Assembly (NCBI GenBank): GCA_025200525.1
Contig: CM045763.1
Location: 66,971,018 to 67,035,017 of the forward strand
Direction of reading: 5' to 3'
DNA from: Camellia lanceoleosa
Taxonomy: Eukaryota > Streptophyta > Magnoliopsida > Ericales > Theaceae
DNA: 64,000 bases
Shown: one piece after another, positions 44,726-56,397 of the stretch
Layout: each line of letters starts with the position of its first letter
Numbering within the stretch: the first letter of the stretch is position 1
Notes under the pieces: generated by a model
Told to the model about the DNA's origin: nothing
Seen by the model: only the letters and a program-made list of their open reading frames with translations
Database searches by the model: none
Translations under genes and position numbers: made by a program

Positions 44726-45484
44726 GTTCCAGAAGTGAGATACGAAACGGGGGTCTCTATCAGATACGATTGAAACTGGAGTGCCGTGCAAGCGAACGAT
44801 TTCCTTAATGTAGAGAGTAGTGAACTTAGAGAGGGAGTACATGATTCTGATTGGTAGAAAATGCACCGACTTCGTCAATCGATCTACGATAACCCATATT
44901 GCATCATTCTTCGAGACTGATTGCGGTAGCCTGACTACGAAGTCCATAGTAATGTGTTCTCACTTCCATTCAGGAATAGGGAGTGGTTGCAACATTCCTG
45001 CAAGTCTCTGATGTTCCGCTTTAACTTGTTGACAACGCAGGCATTTGGAGACATGGCTTGCTATGTCTTTCTTCATTCTTGTCCACCAGAAGTATTCCTT
45101 TAGATCGTGATACATCTTCGTATTGCCAGGATGGATTGCAAACCTCGAGCTATGAGCTTCTACCAATATCCTTTTCTTGAGTTCTGGAAGGTCGGGTACG
45201 CAAATTCGATTTCGAAATTTTAGCATCCCATTGCTTGTTGTAAAGTCAGGATCAGGCGTGTTTCCTTGCTCCTCGTACTTTTTCTTCAAAAGTTTATTTT
45301 CACATTGGCGGGCTCTAATTTCTTCTATCAACTCGGGTTTCACGATTATGTTGACGAACAATCCATGGATCTTGCGGGGAACGAGGGCACATGCCAAACT
45401 TTTGGTCATTTTTCGACTTAGTGCGTCTGCTACTACATTAGCTTTGCCGGGATGATGATGGATCTTTATATTGTAGTCCTTCAT
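44726..45484 (-). pseudogene. Tekay-like integrase N-terminal half
   Basis: 44960-45484 starts with the end of RNase H (HHHPGKANVVADALSRK) and holds the HHCC zinc domain (HPGNTKMYHDLKEYFWW, CLRCQQVKAEHQRLAG). 44708-44947 continues with MDFVVRLPQS (first catalytic Asp), VDRLTKSVHFLPI and SDRDPRFVSHFWNKF (second Asp) until the nested insertion. A TGA stop stands where EWK is normally followed by Trp. Confidence 0.93.
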
Positions 45485-46225
45485 GAATTCTAGCCATCAT
45501 CGTTGCGTCATATTCAATTCCTTCTGTGTAAACAGATATTTGAGACTTTTGTGATCGGTGTAGATTTCGCAGGCTACTCTATAGAGATAATGACGCCAGA
45601 TTTTGAGGGCGAAGATCACCGCAGCCAATTCTAGATCATGAGTTGGATAGTTCCTTTCGTTAGTCTTTAGTTGGCGAGAGGCATAAGCAATGACCTTCCC
45701 GTTTTGCATAAGAATGCAACCCAAGCCATTGTATGAGGCATCGTTGTAAATTATAAACTCTTCTGCTTCCGCGGGGAGCGCTAGTATTGGAACCGTCACG
45801 AGTCTGTCCTTCAATTCTTGGAAACAACGTTCCTGCTTGTCCGTCCATTCAAAGGGTGTGTTCTTTTGAGTTAGCTGGGTCAATGGTGAAGCTATCTTCG
45901 AGAAGTCTTGCACAAAGCGCCGGTAGTAACCGGCTAGGCCCAAGAAGCTTTGAATTTCTAATACGTTAGTGGGTCGTGGTCAATCCACGATTGCTGCAAC
46001 CTTTTGGGGATCAACTGAAATGCCATCTTTGTTAATGACGTGACTGAGGAAGTGTACACTAGTGATCCAAAATTCGCATTTCTTCAACTTGGCACAGAGT
46101 TTGTGATCACGTAATGTCTGTAGAACTTTTCGCAAGTGGTGTTCATGATCTTCTAGTGATTTGGAATATATGAGAATGTCGTCAATGAAGACAATGACGA
46201 ACTCATCGAGATAAGGTTTGAACGC
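45485..46225 (-). pseudogene. Tekay-like RT C-terminal part and RNase H
   Basis: The catalytic [20 protein letters not shown] lies near 46190-46130, followed by [20 protein letters not shown]. 45497-45943 carries [20 protein letters not shown] and the RNase H tract ([60 protein letters not shown]). TGA stops interrupt at 46226, near 45975 (a Trp site) and at 45497 (an Arg site). Confidence 0.93.
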
Positions 46226-47413
46226 TCAATTCATGAGGTCTATAAAGGCCGTTGGAGCATTGGTGACGCCAAATGGCATGACAAGGAACTCGTAGTGCCC
46301 ATAACGGGTTCTGAAGGCAGTCTTTTCGATACTTTCCGTTTTGACTTTTAGTTGATGGTAACCAGAACGCAAGTCAATTTTTGAGAACACTTGGGTGCCT
46401 TGCAGTTGATCAAACAAGTCGTCGATTCGTGGCAGGGGGTACCGATTTTTTATAGTGACTTTATTTAGTTCTCGATAGTCGATACATAACCTCATTGTAC
46501 CATCCTTTTTCTTTACGAACAGCACCGGAGCTCCCCATGGTGAAGTACTTGGTCGGATGAAGCCTTTATTTAGTAGTTCTTGGAGTTGAGTTTTTAGTTC
46601 TTTCGATTCTGCCATGGACATGCGGTAAAGGGTCTTTGAGATTGGTTGTGTACCAGGTTGGGTTTCAATGGTGAACTCGATTTCCTGATCAACTAGGGTG
46701 CCAGACAGGTCTTCAGGAAACACATCCGGAAATTCTCGAACTACGGGGATCGCATCAAGTGTGGGGGTCTCTTGTTGAGTATCAATCAGATAACAGATAC
46801 AACTACAATAACCCTTTCTTAGCAGTCGTTGGGCTATTATGAAGGATATAAGACAGGGAGGGGGAGAGGCTCCAGTTCCTTCGAAGACAAGCTCGAGTTG
46901 GTTTGGTGACCTGAGGAATACCTTTTTGGCTTTACAATCGATAGAGGCACAATTAGCAGCTAACCAATCCATTCCTAAGATTACATCAAAGGTACTAATG
47001 CCAAGGGGTATCAAGTCTACGTGTAAGGTTTCACCTTTTAAAGATATAGTGCAAGATTTGTATACATCAGTACTAAGGGCGGAATTTCCAGAGGGAAAAG
47101 ACACAGATAGTATGTATCCTAAGGGTTCGGGTGTTGGCGCCAACTTGGTAGCAAAGTGTGGTGTAACGAAAGAATGAGTTGAACCAGAATCAAAGAGAAC
47201 ATGGGCTAAATGACCACAAATAGAGAATGTACCTGACACAACATTTTCAGTAACTTCTAGGTTCCCAGGCACCAGGGCAAAAGCTCTTCCTTGGCGTTTT
47301 TGATCCTTTCTCGCTTCTTCAGATACTGCGGGTTTTCGGACTAGTTCAAAAGGGCGGACGAGCGTTGGACAATTTCTCAGCCAATGGCCAACTTGGCCAC
47401 ATCTAAAGCACAT
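46226..47413 (-). pseudogene. Tekay-like zinc knuckle, protease and RT N-terminal part
   Basis: A 395-codon open piece. A CX2CX4HX4C knuckle ([14 protein letters not shown]) comes first. The protease signature [17 protein letters not shown] and [17 protein letters not shown] follow at about residues 75-175. The RT finger and palm begin with [52 protein letters not shown] and [17 protein letters not shown], and end at a TGA where this family usually has Arg. The fragment would process Gag-Pol and start cDNA synthesis. Confidence 0.94.
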
Positions 47414-47589
47414 TCTCGTATCTTGACGGCATGGTCCCCAATGAATCCGTCCACAGGTAGAGCAAGTAAGAGTGGGGTTTCCTTTAGGGTTTGCAGGGCT
47501 TTGATTGCTTGGACCGGTTGAACTGGTTGTGCTCGTATTTATTCTCTTGGGAGGTGCGACACCGAGCCTTCTGTTATCTCTTTCCCAAA

Positions 47590-48321
47590 ATCACTTCCTC
47601 TGACTTGGCTCCCCAGATCGCAAGGCTTTAATTCCTTTTTTCGCAATGTATGCTCGATCTACCACCGCCGCATAAGTTGGTAGTTTCAGAACCTCCAGCC
47701 TATCCTTAATTTCAGTATCCAATCCTGCTTCAAACTTCCTAGCTTTTCGAGCTTCGGTGGGAATGACATATGTCGCGAACCGGGCCAGCTGTGTGAACTT
47801 ACTTTCATATTCGGCCACTGTCATGGCCCCTTGCCTTAGATGTATGAATTCTGACGCTTTTTGTTCCCGTAGTGAGTCTGGAAAGTACTTTTCATAGAAT
47901 ACTTCTAAAAATCTCGCCCAAGTCACAATATCTTCCTTTTTCAAGGTAAGGAGCCACCATTCTTGTGCATCATCCTTGAAGGTGAAGGTGGCAAAAGTCA
48001 CCTTCTGTTTTTCTATGCAAGGTAGTGCACGGAAGATTTTCTCCATGTCCCTAGCCCAAGCCTCTGCTACTAGTGGGTTTGGGCTGCCAATAAACGTAGT
48101 GGGTGTAGATCTTGAAATTGTTTAATCGTAGTCGATTCTTCTCGTCTTTCTAATGTCCCATTGGTTATGCTACCTTGCAAGGCTTGTGAAAAGTTGGTGA
48201 CTGCCCTTTTCATGATTTGTTCCATTGGGATGGTACCGCTGACTGATGATCCGTTTTCATTTCCTTCGTTGGCCATTACTACAAGGCAAAATGATATAAG
48301 CGTGACATCATATTGAAACAA
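47590..48321 (-). pseudogene. Tekay-like gag
   Basis: 48070-48321 is the N-terminal part (from about codon 16, MANEGNENGSS). 47591-48046 is the retrotrans_gag core: DDAQEWWLLTLKKEDIVTW, FYEKYFPDSLREQKASEF and LRQGAMTVAEYESKFTQLAR. A frameshift near 48113 separates the two, since the expected proline-rich linker continues in another frame. A TGA at 47591 ends the core ahead of the zinc knuckle. Gag builds the particle that packages element RNA. Confidence 0.9.
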
Positions 48322-49451
48322 TTTTGATACAACGTCATATGTAACATATTAGTTCTATTATCACCACATTCGTATATATCGTATTAGTTTTGCTATTTTG
48401 CTATGAATATCACCACTTTCATATATAATATAATAGTTTTACCATCATGTTAATATTACCACATATCACATTAATACAATATACATCATTGTTATCATAC
48501 ATAGGGTGTTAGTCTGGCAGTCACAAATCAATGTCTAATCCTACTAATACAAAAAGATTAGACTACTCATGGTTAGCTCACAAAAAGGGTCTTCTGGTCA
48601 GACATCTAGAATGGTCCATTAGGCCACCAGGAGAACTGGCTTCGGAAAACCGGTCCATGAAACAACCCCGGAAACTCACTTTGCATAATGGACTCAAACT
48701 CCCACCCACTAAGCTCAACTCCGAAGCAGCTCCATACTACCTAAACCATGTAAATAGGAGCACCGTGATCATAACCCCAGAATTCCAGTCCCGTAATCCG
48801 TATTGGTGTCACCAGGTATGATGCACCGTCGGTAAAGTCCACAGCTGGGGTATAGACAATGTGCTGGGAAGGTGGTGTCGTGGTGCGAATGTGGCTACTA
48901 GGATATACAGGTCCCCTCATTTCTGCAAAGCCTACAGGTAGAGGTGCGACCAGAAAATGTGGTGGTTCTATATCTGGAGCAAGACCAACAACGTGGGTCG
49001 GTCCTATGTACCTTTCACGAGTGCTACCTCGGCTAAGTCTCCAGAATAATAAGTCCTCATCAAGGTTAGCCTATAAGTAAACGGATCTTTCCATGAGATG
49101 GTCAAGTGTTGGATGGGCTTGCCTGACCAGACTCTCTGAGTCACCCCAACCCTCTAATTGGTTCGGGAAGAGATGAGCTCGGGGACTCTGCACTGCAGCA
49201 GCCCAACAGGTTCGCCATATCCTACAACACAAGAAAACTTAGCCTAAACATATATATAACATGACTTATATGCATTAGACATATCACATAATAATGCAAG
49301 TTTAATACATTTTTTTTTTTTTTGGTGTGAAAATTATATAAAAATTTTAAAAACTTGTACTATATATATATATATATATTTATTTATTCATTTAATTATG
49401 TATTATTATTATTTTTTTATATTTTATTTTTATTTATTTATTTTTTTAAAA
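48322..49451. other. 5' untranslated region of the Tekay-like element
   Basis: Between gag and the PBS, about 1.1 kb. Small ORFs on either strand show no family features. TA and T runs lie near 49310-49450. Confidence 0.6.
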
Positions 49452-49470
49452 CCATTGCTCTGATACTACT
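49452..49470 (-). promoter_or_regulatory. Primer binding site (initiator Met tRNA type)
   Basis: The minus strand directly after the right LTR reads AGTAGTATCAGAGCAATGG, close to the plant iMet-type site GGTATCAGAGCCATGG. It lies one base from the LTR. Confidence 0.85.
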
Positions 49471-49471
49471 T

Positions 49472-50829
49472 TGTCACGACCCAAACCCAGTACGCAAAGG
49501 TTCAGCGTCATAACAAGATAAAAAAAATAAAACAATTCGGATAATTCTGTAGTCACAGCGCAAGCGGATAAATTAAATAAATTAAAATAAATAATTAGGT
49601 ACCAACTGTTTATTTAAAAGATAATAAAACATAGTCATTTGAGCTTCACTATATTACAAGAGTTTAATAATAAAAGATAGAAAACAAAATAACATAGCGA
49701 TTCATTTTCCATCTTGATCTCACTAAACCTCACACCGAAGGGATAATGACTATAAGCACATAGCAGAGTGAGAAATATTATACTATGAGGGGCACAAAAT
49801 GGCCATGGATATTTATGTAAGCTAAAACATTATAAATTGAGTTGAGTTGAATACATAAATTAATTAAGTGCCAGAAACTGAAATAATCACTATAACCACG
49901 GTACATCACTAAGTGACAAGCACTACACTGGTCAATGGATCCACGACAAATACTGGACCACAGAGTGGTCAATCACTAAGCCAATAGTTATTTAAGTTCC
50001 CCAAGGCATGGGACTGCCGTGGTGGTATTCACAAAACATATTTTCATATAAGGTCATAACCAAATATTCTTTAAAATATAAACAAACATATCCATGGGTC
50101 TCCTTTCAAACAAATAGGGTTCAGAAAATAAACCACGTAACTGAAACTTTTATAAAACATAACTTTTATTAATATACTAATAAAATATAACTTTTATAAA
50201 ATACATTTTGGTAAATCAAAACATACATAAAATATATTTTGAAGACTCAAGGTATAATATAACTCACCTTAAATTAATTCTTCTATCCTTTCTTTCCACC
50301 AACACTCAAAGGCCCTCTTATACTTTTTTTTTTTTCTTACCACGCCTTAACTCACTATTCTACTATTTATAGGAGGTGAATCGTGGGTGGCAAGCCTCGA
50401 AATTTCGAAACTTTGACTGAGTCCGCCCTTATCCATATTATTTATTAACTGGTTTGAATTCCATGACCATGACTAATCCATCTAACTTAGACATGTTTTT
50501 TTTTTGACCATTTTTTAATTTAAGAGTTATTACCTTCTTTGGTAATTCAAGATGACTCCTAAAATTTACGTATAATAATAAGTTAGGTTCGTGTCTAAAA
50601 ACCTCACTATCCAACTATAAATCATCACTTACCACTTACTAAAATATTTAATGTATAATATTTCACAACGTATTTCTTTAACCATAAAATTCTCAATCTC
50701 CTAAATTATGCATTTATTTATTATTATTATTATCACTACATGAATATATATATACTTATTTTATTATTATTATTATTATTATTTATTTATTTTATTATAA
50801 TGTTAAATTTAAAATATTCGGGTATCACA
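49472..50829 (-). repeat. Right (5') LTR of the Tekay-like element
   Basis: TGTCACGACCCAAACC ... TATTCGGGTATCACA, 1,358 bp, closely similar to 38350-39725. The minus-strand promoter should lie here. Confidence 0.95.
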
Positions 50830-51814
50830 CATCGAGCCGGGCTGGCAGGCCCGAGCCGCGGGCTAGGCCTGAGTCGCGGGCTAGGCTTGGAGGGCCTTCT
50901 TGTTTTTTTTTATAGGAAATTGACCTAAAGGTCCAAGCCTAACATATCATGCCCCATTTAGCCCCAAAACAAATTTAATACTCCATTAACTCCTCACATT
51001 ATCAATCAGACGAAAATACCCACAATATATCATCCAATTTACATGCGTGCAACATTCACCCACGATTATCTCAGTCTGATCAGTACACTGTCACATCTTC
51101 GCCACTCGACTCTGCATTCTCAGTCCTTCATCTCTCCACCGTTCGACTCCGCTCCCTCTAAAACCCTACCCTAACCACAAAATGAACTCGTTCATCTTCT
51201 CCAATCGTCGACTCTTACCAACACAACACCAAGTCGTTCATCTTCTCCAATCGGTGACTCTCAACAACACGAAGAACCATCACTACTCTAAAGAAATTTC
51301 ATAGTTCCTGACTTCCGATTCACAGAAATGGGGAAAAAAAAGTAACATCTCTCTTCAGTTATTATTTTTCATTCAAATTTGTACATTATTCTTTCATATT
51401 TCGTATATACCGTTTCAATAACACTTTCATAAAAAAAACCCTTGTAAAACACATTTTACACACTTTAAAATGTATAAACCTTCTTTTATATATAATCCCC
51501 TGTTTTAAAATATTCTAGTCCACTATTTTTAAACATTCTAATCCACTGGTTTTACACATAAATTCATGTTTTTACACATTCAACTCCTTGTTCTTATTTT
51601 TGTTGTTCTTGTTTCTTCTTCTTGTTAAATATTGGCTTTTCTTCTTTGTATTGCTGCTACATTTCGTTGAATACTTAATTTCCTCGTTGTTGTTGTTGTT
51701 GTTTAGAAAATACAATGGGTTGTTCTTATTGTTGATAGTGTTTATAAAAATTGAAACATCAGACAGTTTCATTTCATCACTCTACAAGTGACATATCTAA
51801 ATTTATTCAAACTT
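50830..51814. other. Left flank and probable left end region of the Mutator-like element
   Basis: 50830-50900 is the continuation of the GC-rich GGCCC repeat. From about 50915 (ATAGGAAATTGACCTAAAGG) to 51814 there is non-coding sequence, perhaps the 5' end and leader of the element. I searched by eye for an inverted copy of this start near 58900-59400 and found none. Confidence 0.4.
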
Positions 51815-51980
51815 CAAATGAAACTGCAAAATTACACAGTTTAATCACTATTCAAAACAAATAGGTAACTTATTATAAAGTGCAAATCAAACTGTCAAAT
51901 TATACAGTTTTGTAACTATTAACAACAAATAGATATAACTTCATATTAAACTGCATATAAAACTGCAAAATTATACAGTT

Positions 51981-54900
51981 TTGTCACTATATTACTCATG
52001 CCCTGCTGTCGCTTTCATTTTTTCAGAAATAACTGTTGGAAGATATTGGAAGAAACAAACCCATATGACTAAAAATCCAATCAGGGATTTAAGTATCTCT
52101 TCTTTTGATAGTCCTTCGCTTGTATCTACTGAAATGCCACCAAAATCTCCCCCTTCACAAAAAACCCAACCACCATAACAAAAAACAACCAAAAAAACCC
52201 TACAAAACAACCACACTACTTACAAGAAAAAGCCCAAGAACTACACCACAAACCCCATCCACACAACAAACACCAACCACACCTCCAACCACAAAAAAAA
52301 AAACAAAACAAAACAAAACAAATAAAAGAAAGCCAACAAAAAAACAAGAAGCTCCTCTAATCAAAAAAAGAAAGCTCTAAGAAAGCCAATTAACTCCCAA
52401 AACAAAAACCAAGCCATCAAAAGGGAAAAAAGAAACAGTCCCTACAAAGAGAGTCCAACAGTTTAATTACCGTTCCAACATCGGAACAGTAATCAAACTG
52501 TTGAAGGGGGTCAAATTCACAAAAGCCCAATAGACAGAGCTGGAAAAAACCCTTTTTTGGCCCATTATAAATGCTCTTTCCTCAGCACAACTGAAGGCCT
52601 CTTGGTGCAGATGCTATATTTCCATTGTAGTAGAAATGACAACACTCTATAACAAAAGAAAAAGAGCATTTATATTTGGCAAAAAGGAAATGAAACTCAG
52701 AAACAGTGATATCAGGCTCATTTTTGGTATCGACTGTGGAGAAGACAACATCACCACCAAATCCTATACAAGACCAAAGGATTTTGAGCTTGTATTTTAC
52801 AAACGAAGATACAAATCAGTAAAGAGATTAGATGGCAAGTCATTAACCAAAATGTTTCAACAAATAAAAAAAGGAAAATTAACCAATGATCGTCAAGATC
52901 TTGTAAGGGTCATCACCCTTTACTTATGTTTGAAACTTCTCATGCCTACAATAGGCCATACACTCAGTTGGAGTTTCCTCAACTATGTTGACAATCTCAA
53001 CAATATCAAGAAGTACAATTGGGTTGAGGCAATAAAAGATACACTGATGAATTCAATGGCAAATGCAAACAATAACCCAAGGTATGTCACTGGATGCGTC
53101 ATGTTACTCTTGGTAGACACATTACTCAACGATTTCACACAAAAATATCAAACATCCACCTATTTCAAACTGTCTAACATATTTCAATTTTTTTTTACAG
53201 TATTGGTATTGTGAGCATAGTAAACTCCTCCGACCATCCAACAAAGAAGGCTTCCTAAGGTTTATGAAGTGGAACCTTGGCAAAATGTACTCAAAGTAGA
53301 AACACATCAACCTTGCTGACTTTGAAAAGGTATTTAAACTCTTCTATACTTTCATAGCACATATCTATTCAACACTCCTTTCACAGTTATTATAGTAAAA
53401 ATTATGTTATGAAACTGTAAAATTCTTCAGTTTCAAACAACATATATTCAACACTTAACTCACATTACTCACAGTACAAATCATATTATGAAACTGTAAA
53501 AGTTTACAATTTCAAAGCACATACCTATTTAACATCACTCATGTTATGAAACTGCAAAAATTTACAATTTAAACGCGCAAATCTATTTAACATCACTCAT
53601 GTTATGAAACTGTAAAAGTTTTCAGTTTCAAACAATGTATTTTCAATACTTAACTCACATTACTCACAGTACAACTCATGTTATGAAACTAACCAATTTT
53701 ATAATATTACTGATATATGCCACATTGTTCCAATGCAGGTTGACCAAAGTGCTTTAACCCTAACTGAACAAGAAATACAGTTATTGCATATCAATCAAAG
53801 CATATCAACAGACTCTTCAGCAAAGAAACATGATCACAAAAAGGACAATAAACGAAAAAAACAAACAAAAGCAAAAAAAGAAAAAAAGAAAAAAAAAAGA
53901 CTTCTAGATAGTGATGAGGATGACTTTCTCAAAGAAGAACACCAATTAAAATCAGAATCAGAACAAGAAGAACAACCAAAAAAAAGAAAAGAAAGCAAAA
54001 ACCACAAGAAGAACCAGAAAGTGACGAACAAGAAAAAGAGAGTGATAATGAAAAAAAACAAGTGACTGAAGAAGAAGCTGATGAACAACAAGACAATGAT
54101 GAAGAAGAAGAAGAAAAATGTGATCATCAAGAAGACATTGATGAAGAAGAAGGCTAACAACAAGAACAAGAAGAACAACAAACAAACCAACAACAAGAAG
54201 TCAATGAACAAGAACTTACGGACCAACAATAACAAAATGAAAAAAAAGAACAAGCAAAACAACAAGAAGAACAAAGGATAGAACAACAAGCCATAACAAG
54301 CCACAATAAGCCACTTGTCATTTCATGCCACAAAACAAACAAGGTTTGGCATAGCCTATCCAAAAAAGACCAAGGCCAAATTTAACTCATCAACAACACA
54401 TAATCAAGTGCTTGTGTTTGGTCTGGCAGCAAAGATGAAAATTGCATATACTTTTAAGATATATGCAGATTGATCAACAGGGAAGCCTTATATGGAAATA
54501 TAGGTCTCCAACTGCACAATTTTACAGTTTCTGTTCATATTCAATAACCTATTCCACAAACCTAACACATTCTTATATATAATATGTTTCAGGTCATTGA
54601 TGCCTTCTCAGAAATGAAATTGGCACTCCAACCATCAATTGAAGAATTTGAGAAACATGATCTAGCCTTTGCAAGAAATCCAAAAGCAGGAAGATCTTAC
54701 GTTTTCTCAACACTCATCAATGTAAGCAAAACTTAACATACCTTTCAATATTATTCAAACTTTAAAATTTTCTACTTTCTTAACATGTCTTACTACGTAG
54801 TTTTATAACATATTTCAAACATATATATAAATTACAGACTCCACTACAAAACCAAGATCAAGCACTGAGAGAAAAAATAATAGACAACCATTTTACACAA

Positions 54901-55437
54901 GTAATGAAAAACAGATATATCCATTTCCTAATCAACCACGACAACCATTGGACAATTGTGGTCTTTGACAATGCTAATAGGATATGGAGACACTATGACT
55001 CTTTGAGGCCAACAAAATATTGTCACAACAAACACTTTGAAATTGCAAAGGAAATTGTAAGTTAAATAAAATTTCCTACTTAGTTCCATGTCTTTCAAAA
55101 CATCTTAACACATCACTATAACTAACAAAAACACCACTAACTATTTTGTAGCAACAACATCAACTGAGATGGAATAAAACATTATTCAGCAATCAAGAAA
55201 ACATGTTATTATCTTAAGAGTGCGAGACAGTAATTGCATCAATTGAGGAATGCTCACAACAAACCCCACATTCGTAAGATACAAAATCAATAAACTAATA
55301 TTCCAATATACTAAATTTTGTAGTTTTACCTAACTAATTAACTTCATCTAAAACTTTACAGGAATGATTGTGCAATTGCCGTCTGCAATGTTATCAACCA
55401 ATATATCAACTGGCAACCTGTGCAAAAATCACTTTGA
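51981..55437 (+). pseudogene. Ulp1-like cysteine protease gene of the MULE, multi-exon, broken
   Basis: The N-terminal part is basic and low-complexity (from an ATG near 52064). Next comes a DUF1985-like region (FWPIINALSSAQLKASWCR, NSDIRLIFGIDCGE) ending at a donor at 53113. Deduced exons with GT-AG borders: to 53112, 53201-53329, 53739 on (Lys/Glu-rich linker), 54593-54721, 54838-55056, 55152-55273, 55362-55437. The protease triad is visible: His in NHDNHWTIVVFD (codon 54946), Asp in HYDSLR, and Cys in SNDCAIAVC (codon 55369) after splicing. In-frame stops at 52531, 53297 and 55214 make it a pseudogene. Relatives cut ubiquitin-like tags such as SUMO; its role for the transposon is unknown. 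Confidence 0.85.
52456..52503. repeat. Long hairpin just before the Ulp1-like conserved exon
   Basis: CAACAGTTTAATTACCGTTCC (52456-52476) is followed by a 6-nt loop and its near-perfect inverse, GGAACAGTAATCAAACTGTTG (52483-52503); 19 of 21 positions pair. It uses the same hexamers as the dispersed palindrome, but in the opposite order (CAGTTT first, AAACTG last). Confidence 0.9.
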
Positions 55438-56397
55438 CCAACTGAGTGAGTCAAATTTCGAACAGAAATCATTATTCAATTCCTCAATGGTAAGAACCGA
55501 TATTGGAAACTCGAGTACTACCGAATGTTGACAAAACATACCAAACCATATAAATAATGAACAAACTTCTTGACAATACAAATATTCAAGTGAACATATT
55601 TTTGTATTTATTTATTTATTTATTTTTTAACATGTGACATGTGACAAGTACTTTATATGCTTTTGGGAATTAATCTTCTTGCGGTTATTATGGTGAAAAT
55701 GATTGTTGTCATTGATGTTGTTGTTGCTCTTCTTCTTGTTATTATTATTATTGTTGTTGTTCTTCTTGTGCTTATTATACTTGTTTGTGTTCTTTTACTT
55801 ATTATTGTCGTCACATTTGTGGTTGCATATATTTTCATACAGTAAATGTTGTTTCTAATAATTCTTTAAACTGTAAAAATATGCAGTTTCATCAGGTTGT
55901 TTCTAATAATTCTTAAAATTGCAAAATTATGTAGTTTCATCAGGTTGTTTTTCATAATTCTTAAAACTGCAAAATTATGTAGTTTCATTACTCAAACAAA
56001 AATTATGCTACACAATTATGCATCCAATTTTATGACTCGATAAATAGATGAACCGCATTTCAAAATTGAAAATAAAACTGTAAAATTTTACGGTTTTGTC
56101 ACTACGAAATATGAAATAAATATATCATGTAGTAAAACTGCATTTCAATATTATACAGTTTCAATAAGAAATTTTCAACAACCTTCTCAATATTCTATAA
56201 AAATAAAACCAACCAAATCCACAAAAAAAAAAAAAAAAGTTACAAAACAACTTCAATAACTAAAGAACACATCAAAAAAGAAAAAAAATGCAACCAACTT
56301 TATTCATTACTTCCATAATACTAAATATCACATTTTTCATTATCATAATTCCTCAAATGCAAATACAAATCCAAAAGAATAGACTATGGCCTCAAAT
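55438..56397. other. Spacer between the convergent MULE genes
   Basis: It contains five copies of the dispersed palindrome (55868-56161) and a TTG/TTC/ATT-rich simple stretch at about 55675-55850. That stretch is read as hydrophobic ORFs on one strand and Thr/Ile-rich ORFs on the other; I reject both as genes. Confidence 0.6.

Larger units (their letters stand above)
38350..50829 (-). mobile_element. Tekay/Del-like chromovirus (Ty3/gypsy), complete with CATCG duplication, decayed
   Basis: 12,480 bp bounded by LTRs 38350-39725 and 49472-50829. The target duplication CATCG is exact at 38345-38349 and 50830-50834. On the minus strand the order is PBS, gag, zinc knuckle, protease, RT, RNase H, integrase and a C-terminal chromodomain, then a polypurine tract. 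The chromodomain and the TGTCACGAC LTR start fit the Tekay/Del group. Integrase is split by a 4,128-bp insertion (40593-44720), so the element proper is about 8.35 kb. The two LTRs remain closely similar, so insertion was more recent than that of the Tat element. Confidence 0.96.

Noticed and set aside
41769..44738. Several 60-105-codon ORFs in the nested 4.1-kb insertion
   Set aside because: Both-strand overlaps in non-coding repeat sequence, including the minisatellite; no recognisable domains.
53834..54363. Hydrophobic Phe/Leu-rich ORFs on the minus strand
   Set aside because: They are the reverse reading of the Lys/Glu-rich linker of the Ulp1-like gene.
55653..55845. Val/Ile/Leu-rich ORF that looks like a membrane segment, and its Thr-rich antisense
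   Set aside because: Simple-sequence origin (GTT/ATT repeats), no homology features, and it sits in a spacer.
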